Positions 39,667 through 48,167 of a stretch of 64,000 nucleotides of DNA are shown piece after piece. Numbering within the stretch: position 1 is the stretch's first letter; each line of letters opens with the position of its first letter. The notes beneath the pieces were generated by a model. It ran no database searches, was not told the origin of the DNA, and saw only the letters and a program-made list of their open reading frames with translations. Source of the stretch: Alphaproteobacteria bacterium (GTDB taxonomy: Bacteria; Pseudomonadota; Alphaproteobacteria; UBA2966); assembly GCA_018654745.1 (NCBI GenBank), contig JABILA010000094.1:1-64000 (forward strand), read 5' to 3'. The position numbers and the translations under genes were made by a program.

Positions 39667-42600
39667 ATGAATAACGCTGATGAAATCCTTGAAAACGCTG
39701 TCGCAGCCCACAGGGCCGGAGATGCCGTAACTGCAGTGAGCCTTTATCGACAAGTGCTGGCCATATCGCCGGATAATGGTGATGCTTTGCGCAATCTGGC
39801 GACCCTTCTGGCGACAAGCGGAGAGCTGGAGGAAGCTGCTGACCTCTACCACAGTGCTTTATTACTGGACCCCCATGACCTGGCTGTTCTAACCAACATG
39901 GGTCACATCCTTCGGGCCCTGGGAAAAACTGACGAAGCTTGCTCTCTTTATAATAGGGTACTGGAAATCGCTCCGGATCAAAGCGAGATCAGGATTGCAC
40001 TGGCTGATATACATCTGCTGGAAGGCAAAGCTGAAATCGCCGCGGAGCATTATAAGGAAGCCATCGAACGTGGCACATCGCATAGTCGCATACATGCAAA
40101 TCTCGCCGCAGCGCTACATTCCCTTGATCGATTGACGGAAGCTCTCGAACAGTCAGAAATCGCGGTTCGACTGGACGTCGAAAATGCCGATGCCTTGAAC
40201 ATCATGGGTAGGGTCAAGTCAGGGCAGAACAAGTTCGAAGAAGCGGTGTCAGCCTTTCAGGGTGCGATACATTTGCGTCCAGACTGGTATCCGCCTCGGC
40301 TGGACCTTGGCATCACATGGCAAAAATTGGGAAAATTGCCTGAGGCACTGGAGGCGCTGGAACAAGCATGGATGCTTAATCCAAACGATCTGGAAACCGG
40401 CAAGGCAATGGTCTCAGTTATGATTGCGCTCGGTCAGACTGAGGAAGCTGAAGATCTACTCAACACCCTGGACAAAATATTTCCGGAAAATAGTGAACTG
40501 CCATTTCACCGGGCAATTAACGACCGGTCCATGGGCAAACTCGAAGAATCTGTAGACCTTTTCAGGCTTGCGATTGAGCGGGGTCTGGATGCGCCGGAAG
40601 CGCACAACAATCTTGCTGTATCACTTTTTGATCTACGACGCCTGGATGAAACATTCGCTGCCGCCAATAAGGCAATCGCACTCGATCCTGATTTTCCCTC
40701 TGCTTACAACACCTTAGGGAACTGGGCCTCGGAAGTTGGGGAACTCGCCAAGGCAAAGAACTATTACCTGAAGGCCAATGAGCTTGAACCGGATTTTGCG
40801 GCTGCTATTTCCAATGCAGCTTATGTTACACGCTTGCAAGGTTCACTGGACGAATCTATCCAGCTTTACAAAACGGCCCTTGATATTGACCCACAGCTCG
40901 CTGAAGCGTGGAGTGGCCTCGGCCTGACTTATCAACAGAACAATCGATTTACGGAGGCCCTGGCAGCTTTCGACGAAGGGCTAAAGGGCCACCCGGATAA
41001 CTGGGAGCTATTAAACAACAAAGCGATCAGCTATCAGGCAACCGGACATATCGACGAAGCTCTTGCGACCTACAAATCAGCTTTGGACTCCAAGCCGGAC
41101 AACCCGGAAATCTATTACAATCTGGGTAACTTGCTGTTGACCTTAAAGCGAATCGACGAAGCAATTGAGATGTTCAATGCCGCTCTTCGCTTGCGGCCAG
41201 ATTACAATGCCGTTTTTTCCTACCTGGCCCATGCCTTGATGCAGCAATGCAACTGGGTCAACCTGGAGGCGGCCATCGAGCGTATTGAGCAAAACATCGC
41301 AGAAGAAGTGAAAAGCGGCAAAACTATTAGCACTTCTCCGTTCAGCATGCTGAGTTTACCGGTTCCGGCCCAATACAGGCTCCTGAGTTCCAGGCAATTG
41401 GCAGCCCAAACTGCTATGGAACTGGAACACCAACGCAAAAGTATCAAGTTTCAATATAAGCCAAAAGGTGAAAAGCTAAAAATCGGTTACGTTTCACCGG
41501 ACTTCCGTCGGCACAGCCTGGGCTTGACTTTCCTGGACCTTTTGATGGCGCACGATAATGATTCGTTCGAGTTTTATGGATACGCCATGTTCTCAAACGA
41601 TCCAGATGAAGTCACCAACCAGTTCGGGAAGGTCTTTGATCATTTCCGGGATTTGACACCCTGTTCCCATGAAGATTCTGCCCGTGTCATTAATGAGGAT
41701 GGCATCAATATTCTTGTAGATCTTGCAGGTTACACAAAAGGGTCCCGTCTACAAATTTTTTCCCTGCTGCCGGCGCCTGTTCAAGTTCATTATCTGGGTT
41801 ATGGCCACACCTTGGGGGCAGATTTTATCCCATGGCTCATCACAGATCACGATGTGATCCCTGAAGACATAGCAGCGCACTGTAGTGAAAAATTGATATA
41901 TCTGCCCGATAGTTTCCTCGCCACATCCCGACACGAAATTTCACAGGTAAAGCAATCACGTGCCGACTTCGGACTACCCGAAAATGCTTTTGTCCTCGCC
42001 AACTTCAATGGGTTATACAAGATAGATCCAAAAGCCTTCGCGGTTTGGATGCGATTTATGCGAAAGACTCCGGACGCCATACTCTGGCTCTCTGCAGGAA
42101 CTGTGGGCGGTGAAAACAATCTTCGCAAGGAAGCCGAGGCCCGGGGCGTACAGCCTGACAGGATAATTTTTGCAAAGAACATTCCGCATACAAGTCACCT
42201 GGCGCGGCTGCAACTTGCCGATATTGCGCTCGACGCCTACTACCATTCAGGCGGCGTAACCACCACTGACGCCATATGGGCGGGATTACCTATCTTGACA
42301 GTCGCTGGCCCTACACCGAGTGCACAAACAGGCGTATCCGTCTTAAAAGCGGCGAGGTTACCGGAGTTGATCACATATTCCCTGGATGAATATGAAAAAC
42401 AATTGCACCACCTTGCCGGCAACCGGGAAGAATTGGCGAAAATCAGGAGCCGTATGACATCTACCAGAGATGAAGTTCCACTATTTGATTCCCAACGCCT
42501 CGCCCGTCACCTCGAGCTTGGTTACAACATGATGTGGGAACAATACGAGGCAGGGTTAGAGCCGAAAGGCTTTGATATCCCAGCTATTTCCCAGGTATAG
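39667..42600 (+). CDS. TPR plus GT41 (SPINDLY/OGT-type) glycosyltransferase 4
   Basis: A 977-residue protein with the longest TPR array of the set (about 1-550) and a GT41 domain (about 600-960): YVSPDFRRHSLGLTFLDLL, ILVDLAGYTKGSRLQ (Tyr where sisters have His), FNGLYKIDPKAFAVW and YHSGGVTTTDAIWAGLPIL. It is divergent from flagellin array A and overlaps the end of the next, convergent gene by 17 bp. CTTAAGG lies close before the ATG. It is probably a protein O-glycosyltransferase acting on flagellin (inference from position). Confidence 0.86.
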   Translation: MNNADEILENAVAAHRAGDAVTAVSLYRQVLAISPDNGDALRNLATLLATSGELEEAADLYHSALLLDPHDLAVLTNMGHILRALGKTDEACSLYNRVLEIAPDQSEIRIALADIHLLEGKAEIAAEHYKEAIERGTSHSRIHANLAAALHSLDRLTEALEQSEIAVRLDVENADALNIMGRVKSGQNKFEEAVSAFQGAIHLRPDWYPPRLDLGITWQKLGKLPEALEALEQAWMLNPNDLETGKAMVSVMIALGQTEEAEDLLNTLDKIFPENSELPFHRAINDRSMGKLEESVDLFRLAIERGLDAPEAHNNLAVSLFDLRRLDETFAAANKAIALDPDFPSAYNTLGNWASEVGELAKAKNYYLKANELEPDFAAAISNAAYVTRLQGSLDESIQLYKTALDIDPQLAEAWSGLGLTYQQNNRFTEALAAFDEGLKGHPDNWELLNNKAISYQATGHIDEALATYKSALDSKPDNPEIYYNLGNLLLTLKRIDEAIEMFNAALRLRPDYNAVFSYLAHALMQQCNWVNLEAAIERIEQNIAEEVKSGKTISTSPFSMLSLPVPAQYRLLSSRQLAAQTAMELEHQRKSIKFQYKPKGEKLKIGYVSPDFRRHSLGLTFLDLLMAHDNDSFEFYGYAMFSNDPDEVTNQFGKVFDHFRDLTPCSHEDSARVINEDGINILVDLAGYTKGSRLQIFSLLPAPVQVHYLGYGHTLGADFIPWLITDHDVIPEDIAAHCSEKLIYLPDSFLATSRHEISQVKQSRADFGLPENAFVLANFNGLYKIDPKAFAVWMRFMRKTPDAILWLSAGTVGGENNLRKEAEARGVQPDRIIFAKNIPHTSHLARLQLADIALDAYYHSGGVTTTDAIWAGLPILTVAGPTPSAQTGVSVLKAARLPELITYSLDEYEKQLHHLAGNREELAKIRSRMTSTRDEVPLFDSQRLARHLELGYNMMWEQYEAGLEPKGFDIPAISQV

Positions 42601-43486
42601 CCCGCAGACCGTCCAGCGTTTGCAACGATTCGGCGACAGTTGGTGACATGATACCAAACTCAGATGACAACTCTGAACTGTCCAGAGTGGTGTGTCGGGG
42701 AAACAAGTGATCAGGGTGCAATCCGGTCCGTTCTAATCCCGCCAGATCAATCCGGGAAATGGCGTTGATCAAGGATGTCTTACAGTCAGTGGACGAGGCT
42801 ACATACCCTGCAATATCCAGCATACTCATGTCCGAAGTTGCAGATAACTGAAAGAGGCCACCCTCTTTCTCCGATCCGATGGAGAGCAAGGCACTGACGG
42901 CCAGATCTGCAGATACCGGTGACTGGTACATATCAGTTGCAGCCTTAATTTCATGTCCTGCCGCCAAAGCAGTCAGCCAACCCGATATCAGTTGATCATC
43001 GGAAAACAACACCTTGCTAAGGCGAATTACACTTCCACCTGGCAACGCCAGAACCCGGTTCTCCACGTCAACTTTCTGTCGCCCATATTCTGTTGTGGGA
43101 GAAGTCGCAGTGGAGGTTTTCGGCATTTCTGAGTTACCGTCGAAAACCCTGTTTGTCGAGATCAGGACAGATCGACAATCTTTTTCGGCAAGGAACTCAA
43201 CCAGCCGGACAGTCTGACCTACATTGATGGCGTAAGTCTCTTCTGGCTCTATTTCGCAATGCTCAACAGATGTGATACCGGCACAAATATAGGCGACGGA
43301 CGCTTCCGGGAGATTTTCCCATGTATCACCGTCATTCAAATCACAATATATATGATGGCGCTGGTCACTCGGCTGTTTATGGCGCGTCGTGGCCGCAAAT
43401 TCATGCCCTTGCATTCGGAGTGTTTCACTCAGATGCGTGCCCAGTTTTCCTTCGCCGCCAACTATTAAATGGAATTCATCTGGCAT
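42584..43486 (-). CDS. RmlD-like NAD(P)-dependent sugar reductase
   Basis: A 300-residue extended-SDR protein with GGEGKLGTHL at the N-terminus, AGITSVEHCE, the STNRVFDG motif (STDYVFDG in RmlD) and the catalytic YGRQK at about 133-137. RmlD-type enzymes reduce 4-keto sugars bound to nucleotides. It starts 3 bp after the FkbM gene ends and is last in a minus-strand operon. Its 3' end overlaps the convergent GT41 gene by 17 bp. Substrate unknown. Confidence 0.75.
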   Translation of the reverse strand: MPDEFHLIVGGEGKLGTHLSETLRMQGHEFAATTRHKQPSDQRHHIYCDLNDGDTWENLPEASVAYICAGITSVEHCEIEPEETYAINVGQTVRLVEFLAEKDCRSVLISTNRVFDGNSEMPKTSTATSPTTEYGRQKVDVENRVLALPGGSVIRLSKVLFSDDQLISGWLTALAAGHEIKAATDMYQSPVSADLAVSALLSIGSEKEGGLFQLSATSDMSMLDIAGYVASSTDCKTSLINAISRIDLAGLERTGLHPDHLFPRHTTLDSSELSSEFGIMSPTVAESLQTLDGLRAIPGK

Positions 43487-43489
43487 TGA

Positions 43490-44689
43490 TCAGGCAACAT
43501 TTGTACTGCCGGGCCCAAACTCTCGTGGTACAGCGTATAAAATGGTTTCCCAGCGCTCGAAACTATAAGTATCAAGGTACAAATTATAGTCCGGCAGATT
43601 ATCTATTATCATGTTGGGTATTTCCCAAAAATCCGAAGCCGCATGATAAATACTCAGCGCCAGTTGGGGCCGGTATTTTTTCATTGTCTCAATTGATCCC
43701 TTGATGGCGTTCATATCGCCTCCTTCAAGGTCAAATTTTATCAGGTCAACGCGATCAAAACCGGTTTCTTCAACGAAACTATCGATGCTACGCGCGGGGA
43801 ATGTCGTCGTTTCTGACAGTAATTTTTCATCCTTCTCCTCAGAAGCCTGACCATCGCCCAAAATTTTCATGTCTATACTTCCATCCTCCTTGTCCAGAGC
43901 GATGGCATTATCGACAAAATTCACAACACCACTTTCCACCCAGGGACGCGCATATTCAGTCAGATGGCTGTGGCCCAAGGGATCAAAATTGTGAACAATC
44001 GCTCCCTTTGGCAAATTTGTCACAAAATACGGTAATTCGTAGCCCCCGAAGACCCCACCATTTAAGACAACCTGGCAACGGTCAAAATCCAGATAATCGA
44101 AATACTGAATGTTTTGATATGCTCGTTTCGCGTAATGCGCCCAGTGGGCTTCGGGTTCTCCGAGAAGAACACGTGAGTATGCTGCTCTGCTATCATCATT
44201 TGCCAGAGCCGCCATAACTTCTAGAATCTCGTCTTTGTGCTGTCCAATATAGGCACTATTCGAGCTTAGATAGTTGTTACCATTCAGCTTCTTCTCAGCA
44301 GTATCCGGATCTATTATTAAACGACCATATTTCTCAAGAATTCCTTGAAAGTCAGTATCGTTCACCGTCAATTGATCACCGACCTGAATATAGTCGAGAG
44401 CAACGGCGGAGAACGCCCAATAAGCCCAGACGTCACCACTGGGCAGAGGAAAGATCGCGACGTCAGACGCTTCGCGGTCATGTATCAGGCTAGCCGCACC
44501 GTCTACCAGCAAGTCACATACGACCAGAATATCTGCCTGACGATCTCCGGGGTCGTTCGTAAAGCCCAAAAATTCTGCACCCGGCCTGATTTTGGACAAT
44601 ATGTGACGCAGGAACTGAGTGTTCCCTGTATCACCGAGTATCTTGTAACTTCGGTCATTGGGAAACTTCAGAGGTGCGTCTACGATCAT
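43490..44689 (-). CDS. FkbM-family methyltransferase with N-terminal extension
   Basis: A 399-residue protein. The C-terminal third has FkbM features (RSIDSFVEETGFDRVDLIKFDLEGGDMNAIKGS, YRPQLALSIYH). FkbM proteins are SAM-dependent O-methyltransferases of sugars and other small molecules. The first 200 residues are not recognised. The end (IPNMIIDNLPDYNLYLDTYS) parallels the other FkbM protein at 57332. CAGGAG precedes the ATG. It is in line with the radical SAM gene upstream and the RmlD-like gene downstream. Confidence 0.75.
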   Translation of the reverse strand: MIVDAPLKFPNDRSYKILGDTGNTQFLRHILSKIRPGAEFLGFTNDPGDRQADILVVCDLLVDGAASLIHDREASDVAIFPLPSGDVWAYWAFSAVALDYIQVGDQLTVNDTDFQGILEKYGRLIIDPDTAEKKLNGNNYLSSNSAYIGQHKDEILEVMAALANDDSRAAYSRVLLGEPEAHWAHYAKRAYQNIQYFDYLDFDRCQVVLNGGVFGGYELPYFVTNLPKGAIVHNFDPLGHSHLTEYARPWVESGVVNFVDNAIALDKEDGSIDMKILGDGQASEEKDEKLLSETTTFPARSIDSFVEETGFDRVDLIKFDLEGGDMNAIKGSIETMKKYRPQLALSIYHAASDFWEIPNMIIDNLPDYNLYLDTYSFERWETILYAVPREFGPGSTNVA

Positions 44690-44759
44690 TCACTGGCTCC
44701 TGAAAAAACAGTCTCCAGAATGGCTTGTTATGGTTTTTAATTGGTTAAGGAGACGACGA

Positions 44760-45824
44760 TCAAACGAATGGTCTATGAGCAGGATCAGAGTCCAGGTAGT
44801 CAAGGAGCAAGCGGTTTTTGGCCTCGGCAACACAATGATGGCCGCAAACACTGGATGGCGTTAGAGCATTCATGGCCAGGCGATTTTCTTCGGAATACCA
44901 ATAGTCCCGAAAGCGACGTCCTTCGAGGGACCCCAATGTACCCGATTTCGTATAGGCCTTGTCCTGGCAGGTGTAGACCACACCATCGGCACCGATAACT
45001 GTCAGAAACTGTAAAAACGGACAGTCGTCATAGTCCTTGTCAAACCGTTCAGCCAGTTCATGATAATGGTCGATTATTTCAAAGCCACCGCCATTCAGTA
45101 TCCGTGCCTTCTCAATCTGATCTTTTACGACATGGCTGAAATCAGCATGGTAGGCATTGTTATCTGCACCATTGTTGCTGACAACGCAGGCCGAGATTTT
45201 GGCATGCGCTACACCGGCAGTTTTTAGTGTGCTGGCTAGTTCAGCAATATGAGATGCGTTTCGATGATCAACGATGATGCTGGCACCCAATACACAATCC
45301 GAACCGAGTCTGGAAAAGGCAGTTAAATTCGAAATAACCTTATCAAATTCGTTTTCGTCAACACCACGATATTCAGCATATGAAGGGCCATCCCAACCAT
45401 CTATGGAAACACGTACCCAGGTTGCGTGTCGAGCCAGAACATCTGCTTTTTTGCCACTCAATTGCGACGCGTTGGTCAACACAGATACCTTGACATTGCC
45501 GGCCGCCAAATCTTCGACTGTTTTTGCGAAAGTGGGGTATAGCAATGGTTCTCCGCCGCCTGTAAAGGTAACGGCCTTGACTCCCATATCGACGATATCT
45601 TCGACAATCTCCGCCATTTTTTCCGGTGCCAGGCGATCCTTGAGATTCATGTCTCCGCCGAGATCCAGATCTTCGATCCGGTAGGCGCAAAAATAGCAAT
45701 TGTGATTACAAACGTTTGTGGGCTTAAGACGTATATGAACCGGCGCCGCCAGTTTCCCGGATTTCAAAGCTTCCAATTGCTCAGGATAGTGCCACATCTT
45801 TGCAGCGGTGTAGATTGTTCCCAT
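44760..45824 (-). CDS. Radical SAM protein with SPASM-like C-terminus
   Basis: A 354-residue radical SAM protein with the cluster motif CNHNCYFC at about residues 39-46 and FTGGGEPLLYP. The C-terminus carries further Cys (CPFLQFLTVIGADGVVYTCQDKAYT ... VCGHHCVAEAKNR), consistent with an auxiliary Fe-S cluster. Such enzymes generate a 5'-deoxyadenosyl radical. The ATG at 45824 has AAAGG close upstream; a TTG 87 bases earlier extends the frame but has no ribosome site. It lies in a carbohydrate operon, so a sugar or lipid precursor is a likely substrate. Confidence 0.82.
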   Translation of the reverse strand: MGTIYTAAKMWHYPEQLEALKSGKLAAPVHIRLKPTNVCNHNCYFCAYRIEDLDLGGDMNLKDRLAPEKMAEIVEDIVDMGVKAVTFTGGGEPLLYPTFAKTVEDLAAGNVKVSVLTNASQLSGKKADVLARHATWVRVSIDGWDGPSYAEYRGVDENEFDKVISNLTAFSRLGSDCVLGASIIVDHRNASHIAELASTLKTAGVAHAKISACVVSNNGADNNAYHADFSHVVKDQIEKARILNGGGFEIIDHYHELAERFDKDYDDCPFLQFLTVIGADGVVYTCQDKAYTKSGTLGSLEGRRFRDYWYSEENRLAMNALTPSSVCGHHCVAEAKNRLLLDYLDSDPAHRPFV

Positions 45825-45961
45825 TACGCCTTTATCTTTCACAGTCCGGCACTCGACCGAAACAGAGCAAGCCCCCTCTTCGTCATAGTTCGAAACGTCA
45901 TTCTGCTGCAAATTCGTTCAAAATGGCTTAACCCCGATCAACATATCTTTCGACGTGATGA

Positions 45962-46624
45962 TTACTCGAAGTAAATGCAGCCAAAATCACCTGAATAACC
46001 GGCCTGGTCCATCAACCACTGCCATTCGTCCGGCGTATGAAAAGCATAACAAGTCAGTTGCCAATATAGCAAATTGGCTTTTTCTCGTTCGTTTCGATAG
46101 CTCTCGATCATGATGTACTTGCTGCCTTTGCCGACGCGTTCAATCTCCTTCAGCGCCTTATCAAGGTCATAGTTGTACAGATTGTGCAGAGCCCCCAGGG
46201 AAATGACAAAATCAAAATGTTGATCTGGGAATGGCAAGTCTGTCGCGTTGGCCAATTGCACGTGCGGTTTGACTTCCTCTTTAGCATTTTCCAGTCCGTA
46301 TTCGGATACATCCACGCCAAAAATTTCAATTCCCGGAACGGCACGTGTGAACTCGTGTAGCAAAAAGCCCTTGCCGCAGCCGACATCCAGAATGCGCATC
46401 CCGGGTTTGAGGTCATAGTGGCGCGCAATGGCTTCAGCAACAGGTAACCAACGCCCGTCATAGGAATACCCGCCATAACCATGGCAGCGGTCTCCGTCCC
46501 AATAGTCCTTTCCCCATTGGCGGGCAATAGTGGCGCATTCGGCCTTATCGTGATCAACAACCCTTTGGACATAGTCGCGAGGCGTACTTGAATGAAGTTT
46601 TTGCAGAAAATCGACGTAGGCCAT
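45962..46624 (-). CDS. Class I SAM-dependent methyltransferase
   Basis: A 220-residue methyltransferase with SAM motif I LDVGCGKGFLLHEF (from about residue 79), IFGVDVSEYGL and LPFPDQHFDFVISLGALHNL. It resembles UbiE/Methyltransf_11 proteins. It is in the minus-strand operon between the LIC12192-like gene and the radical SAM gene. A short Tyr/Gly-rich stretch (CHGYGGYSYDGRW) precedes the fold. Substrate is probably a sugar of the same pathway. Confidence 0.82.
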   Translation of the reverse strand: MAYVDFLQKLHSSTPRDYVQRVVDHDKAECATIARQWGKDYWDGDRCHGYGGYSYDGRWLPVAEAIARHYDLKPGMRILDVGCGKGFLLHEFTRAVPGIEIFGVDVSEYGLENAKEEVKPHVQLANATDLPFPDQHFDFVISLGALHNLYNYDLDKALKEIERVGKGSKYIMIESYRNEREKANLLYWQLTCYAFHTPDEWQWLMDQAGYSGDFGCIYFE

Positions 46625-46668
46625 GGATGAATATTCTTTCTTTCAGACGATCAAGACTGGCAAATGAA

Positions 46669-47079
46669 CTAAAACTGAAGGTTGCTTGTGCTGGAAGTTT
46701 CGTCAATCGCCAGGATATCTTCAGCCGTTTGAATGTCCGTTGCCGTAGAAAGCGAGAAATTCTCAACGGCAAAATGCAAGGTACGCCCTGTATCAACGAA
46801 TGACTTCCAGACATTCAGCCTCCGCCCCAAGCGTTTCGGCATCATAAAGAGGCTGTAGGCTACAACACCGTTTATGTGAGGCAATTCCGCAATAACACTG
46901 TTCAACATGATATAGCAGCCCGGCATCAGATATTCGACTTCAGAAAGTCGGAATTCGATGCCATTGCGTTGGGTGTAGTCCCGCACAACAAGATTTTGCA
47001 CCCTTTGCGGGACATGACTTCCACGGACATGCCTGGCCGTAATATACCCTCTGCAAACGGGTTTCAGGATCGTGGTCAT
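46669..47079 (-). CDS. LIC12192-like sporadic carbohydrate cluster protein
   Basis: A 136-residue protein with CRGYITARHVRGSHVPQRVQN, LVVRDYTQRNGIEFRLSEVEYLMPGC and Ala/Ile-rich C-terminus. This pattern matches my memory of the LIC12192 family, small proteins found in scattered carbohydrate clusters. Their function is unknown. It overlaps the 2OG-Fe(II) oxygenase gene by 4 bp, the partner expected for this family. Confidence 0.7.
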   Translation of the reverse strand: MTTILKPVCRGYITARHVRGSHVPQRVQNLVVRDYTQRNGIEFRLSEVEYLMPGCYIMLNSVIAELPHINGVVAYSLFMMPKRLGRRLNVWKSFVDTGRTLHFAVENFSLSTATDIQTAEDILAIDETSSTSNLQF

Positions 47080-47894
47080 TCTTCAAACCCGGACGGCAAT
47101 TTGTAGTCCAATCCAAACCGACTGGCTGCTCTCAGGGTAATCGGTTCAAAGAACTCCCCTGGCAGTTTGTCGGCATAAGGTGAAAACATGCTTTTGAATC
47201 TGCAATTCATTGACCATCGTGTCTCTGGTTCCAGATTGATACGGTTTCCATGCATCAAAGTCTGGGAAAAAACCATTGCTTTGCCGAAAGGCAAATCAGG
47301 CCAGTGTACATCTGCTTCAATAGCGCTGAAAATATCTTCCGTTGTCCCGTCAGCAAAATCGCTGAGTTTCGCAGCGTGCGTGGCATCCGGCGTAGGTGGC
47401 AGGATATACATTCCCTTGGTTTTGAAACAATCAACGAGTGGCACCCAGACAACAACTTCATAGGCAGAGTCGCCGTCCCAGACATCAGCGTGAACAGGTA
47501 GCAAAGAGCTGTCATCATTGGGCAACTGAATACTGAGATTAATTCGGCGCTGCATGACGAGTTCGTTGCCGACGATCTGATCCAGAACAGACCGGACCAA
47601 TGAAAAATAGGTTGCCCGAAGCCAGTGCAGCTGGTTTATGCCGTTTATAACAGCAAGGCGCATATCGTTCAGTCTGGAAACGTCGACATGCCGATGCATA
47701 TCGTCCAGAAAGCCCTGCTTGTCTTCCGGAAGTTCGATGTTCAGAAAGTCCGCGGCAATTTCGGCCACATTGTCGCGAATACGGTCCAGTCCAGCTTTGT
47801 CTTCGACGGGCACAACCAAATATCCGTCAGACAAGAACTTTTGGTTCAATGCCTCTTCGTCCATCGTCAACATATTCGTCACAGGTGTGTCCAT
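47076..47894 (-). CDS. 2OG-Fe(II) oxygenase of a sporadic carbohydrate cluster
   Basis: A 272-residue PhyH-like oxygenase. Metal ligands appear as His-x-Asp in VHADVWDGD (about 134-136) and a distal His in TLMHGNRINLEPETRWS (about 214), with Arg (about 226) for 2-oxoglutarate. Such enzymes hydroxylate or otherwise oxidise substrates with O2 and 2-oxoglutarate. It leads the minus-strand operon and is coupled to the LIC12192-like gene, which is the known pairing in sporadic carbohydrate clusters. The start could be a few codons later. Confidence 0.78.
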   Translation of the reverse strand: MDTPVTNMLTMDEEALNQKFLSDGYLVVPVEDKAGLDRIRDNVAEIAADFLNIELPEDKQGFLDDMHRHVDVSRLNDMRLAVINGINQLHWLRATYFSLVRSVLDQIVGNELVMQRRINLSIQLPNDDSSLLPVHADVWDGDSAYEVVVWVPLVDCFKTKGMYILPPTPDATHAAKLSDFADGTTEDIFSAIEADVHWPDLPFGKAMVFSQTLMHGNRINLEPETRWSMNCRFKSMFSPYADKLPGEFFEPITLRAASRFGLDYKLPSGFEE

Positions 47895-48167
47895 GGATTA
47901 TCGCGTGGCCCCAATTGAGGATTCGTTATTCAAAACACAATTAACGCGGTATCCTGCCACGACAGGGTAAAGAAAATATTTAGATTCCGCGTACGCCCAT
48001 ATGAATCAATATCATCGGCAGTAGCTGGCAAATATTTATTAACACTATTGCTTTATGTTGCAGCAAATCGGAATTGCCAGATTTGAACCACCGTTCGCTC
48101 ACAATTTCGATGCTGGCAGAATGACAGCCCGACAATCCGCCACAGAAACAACTGACGAGACAGAACA

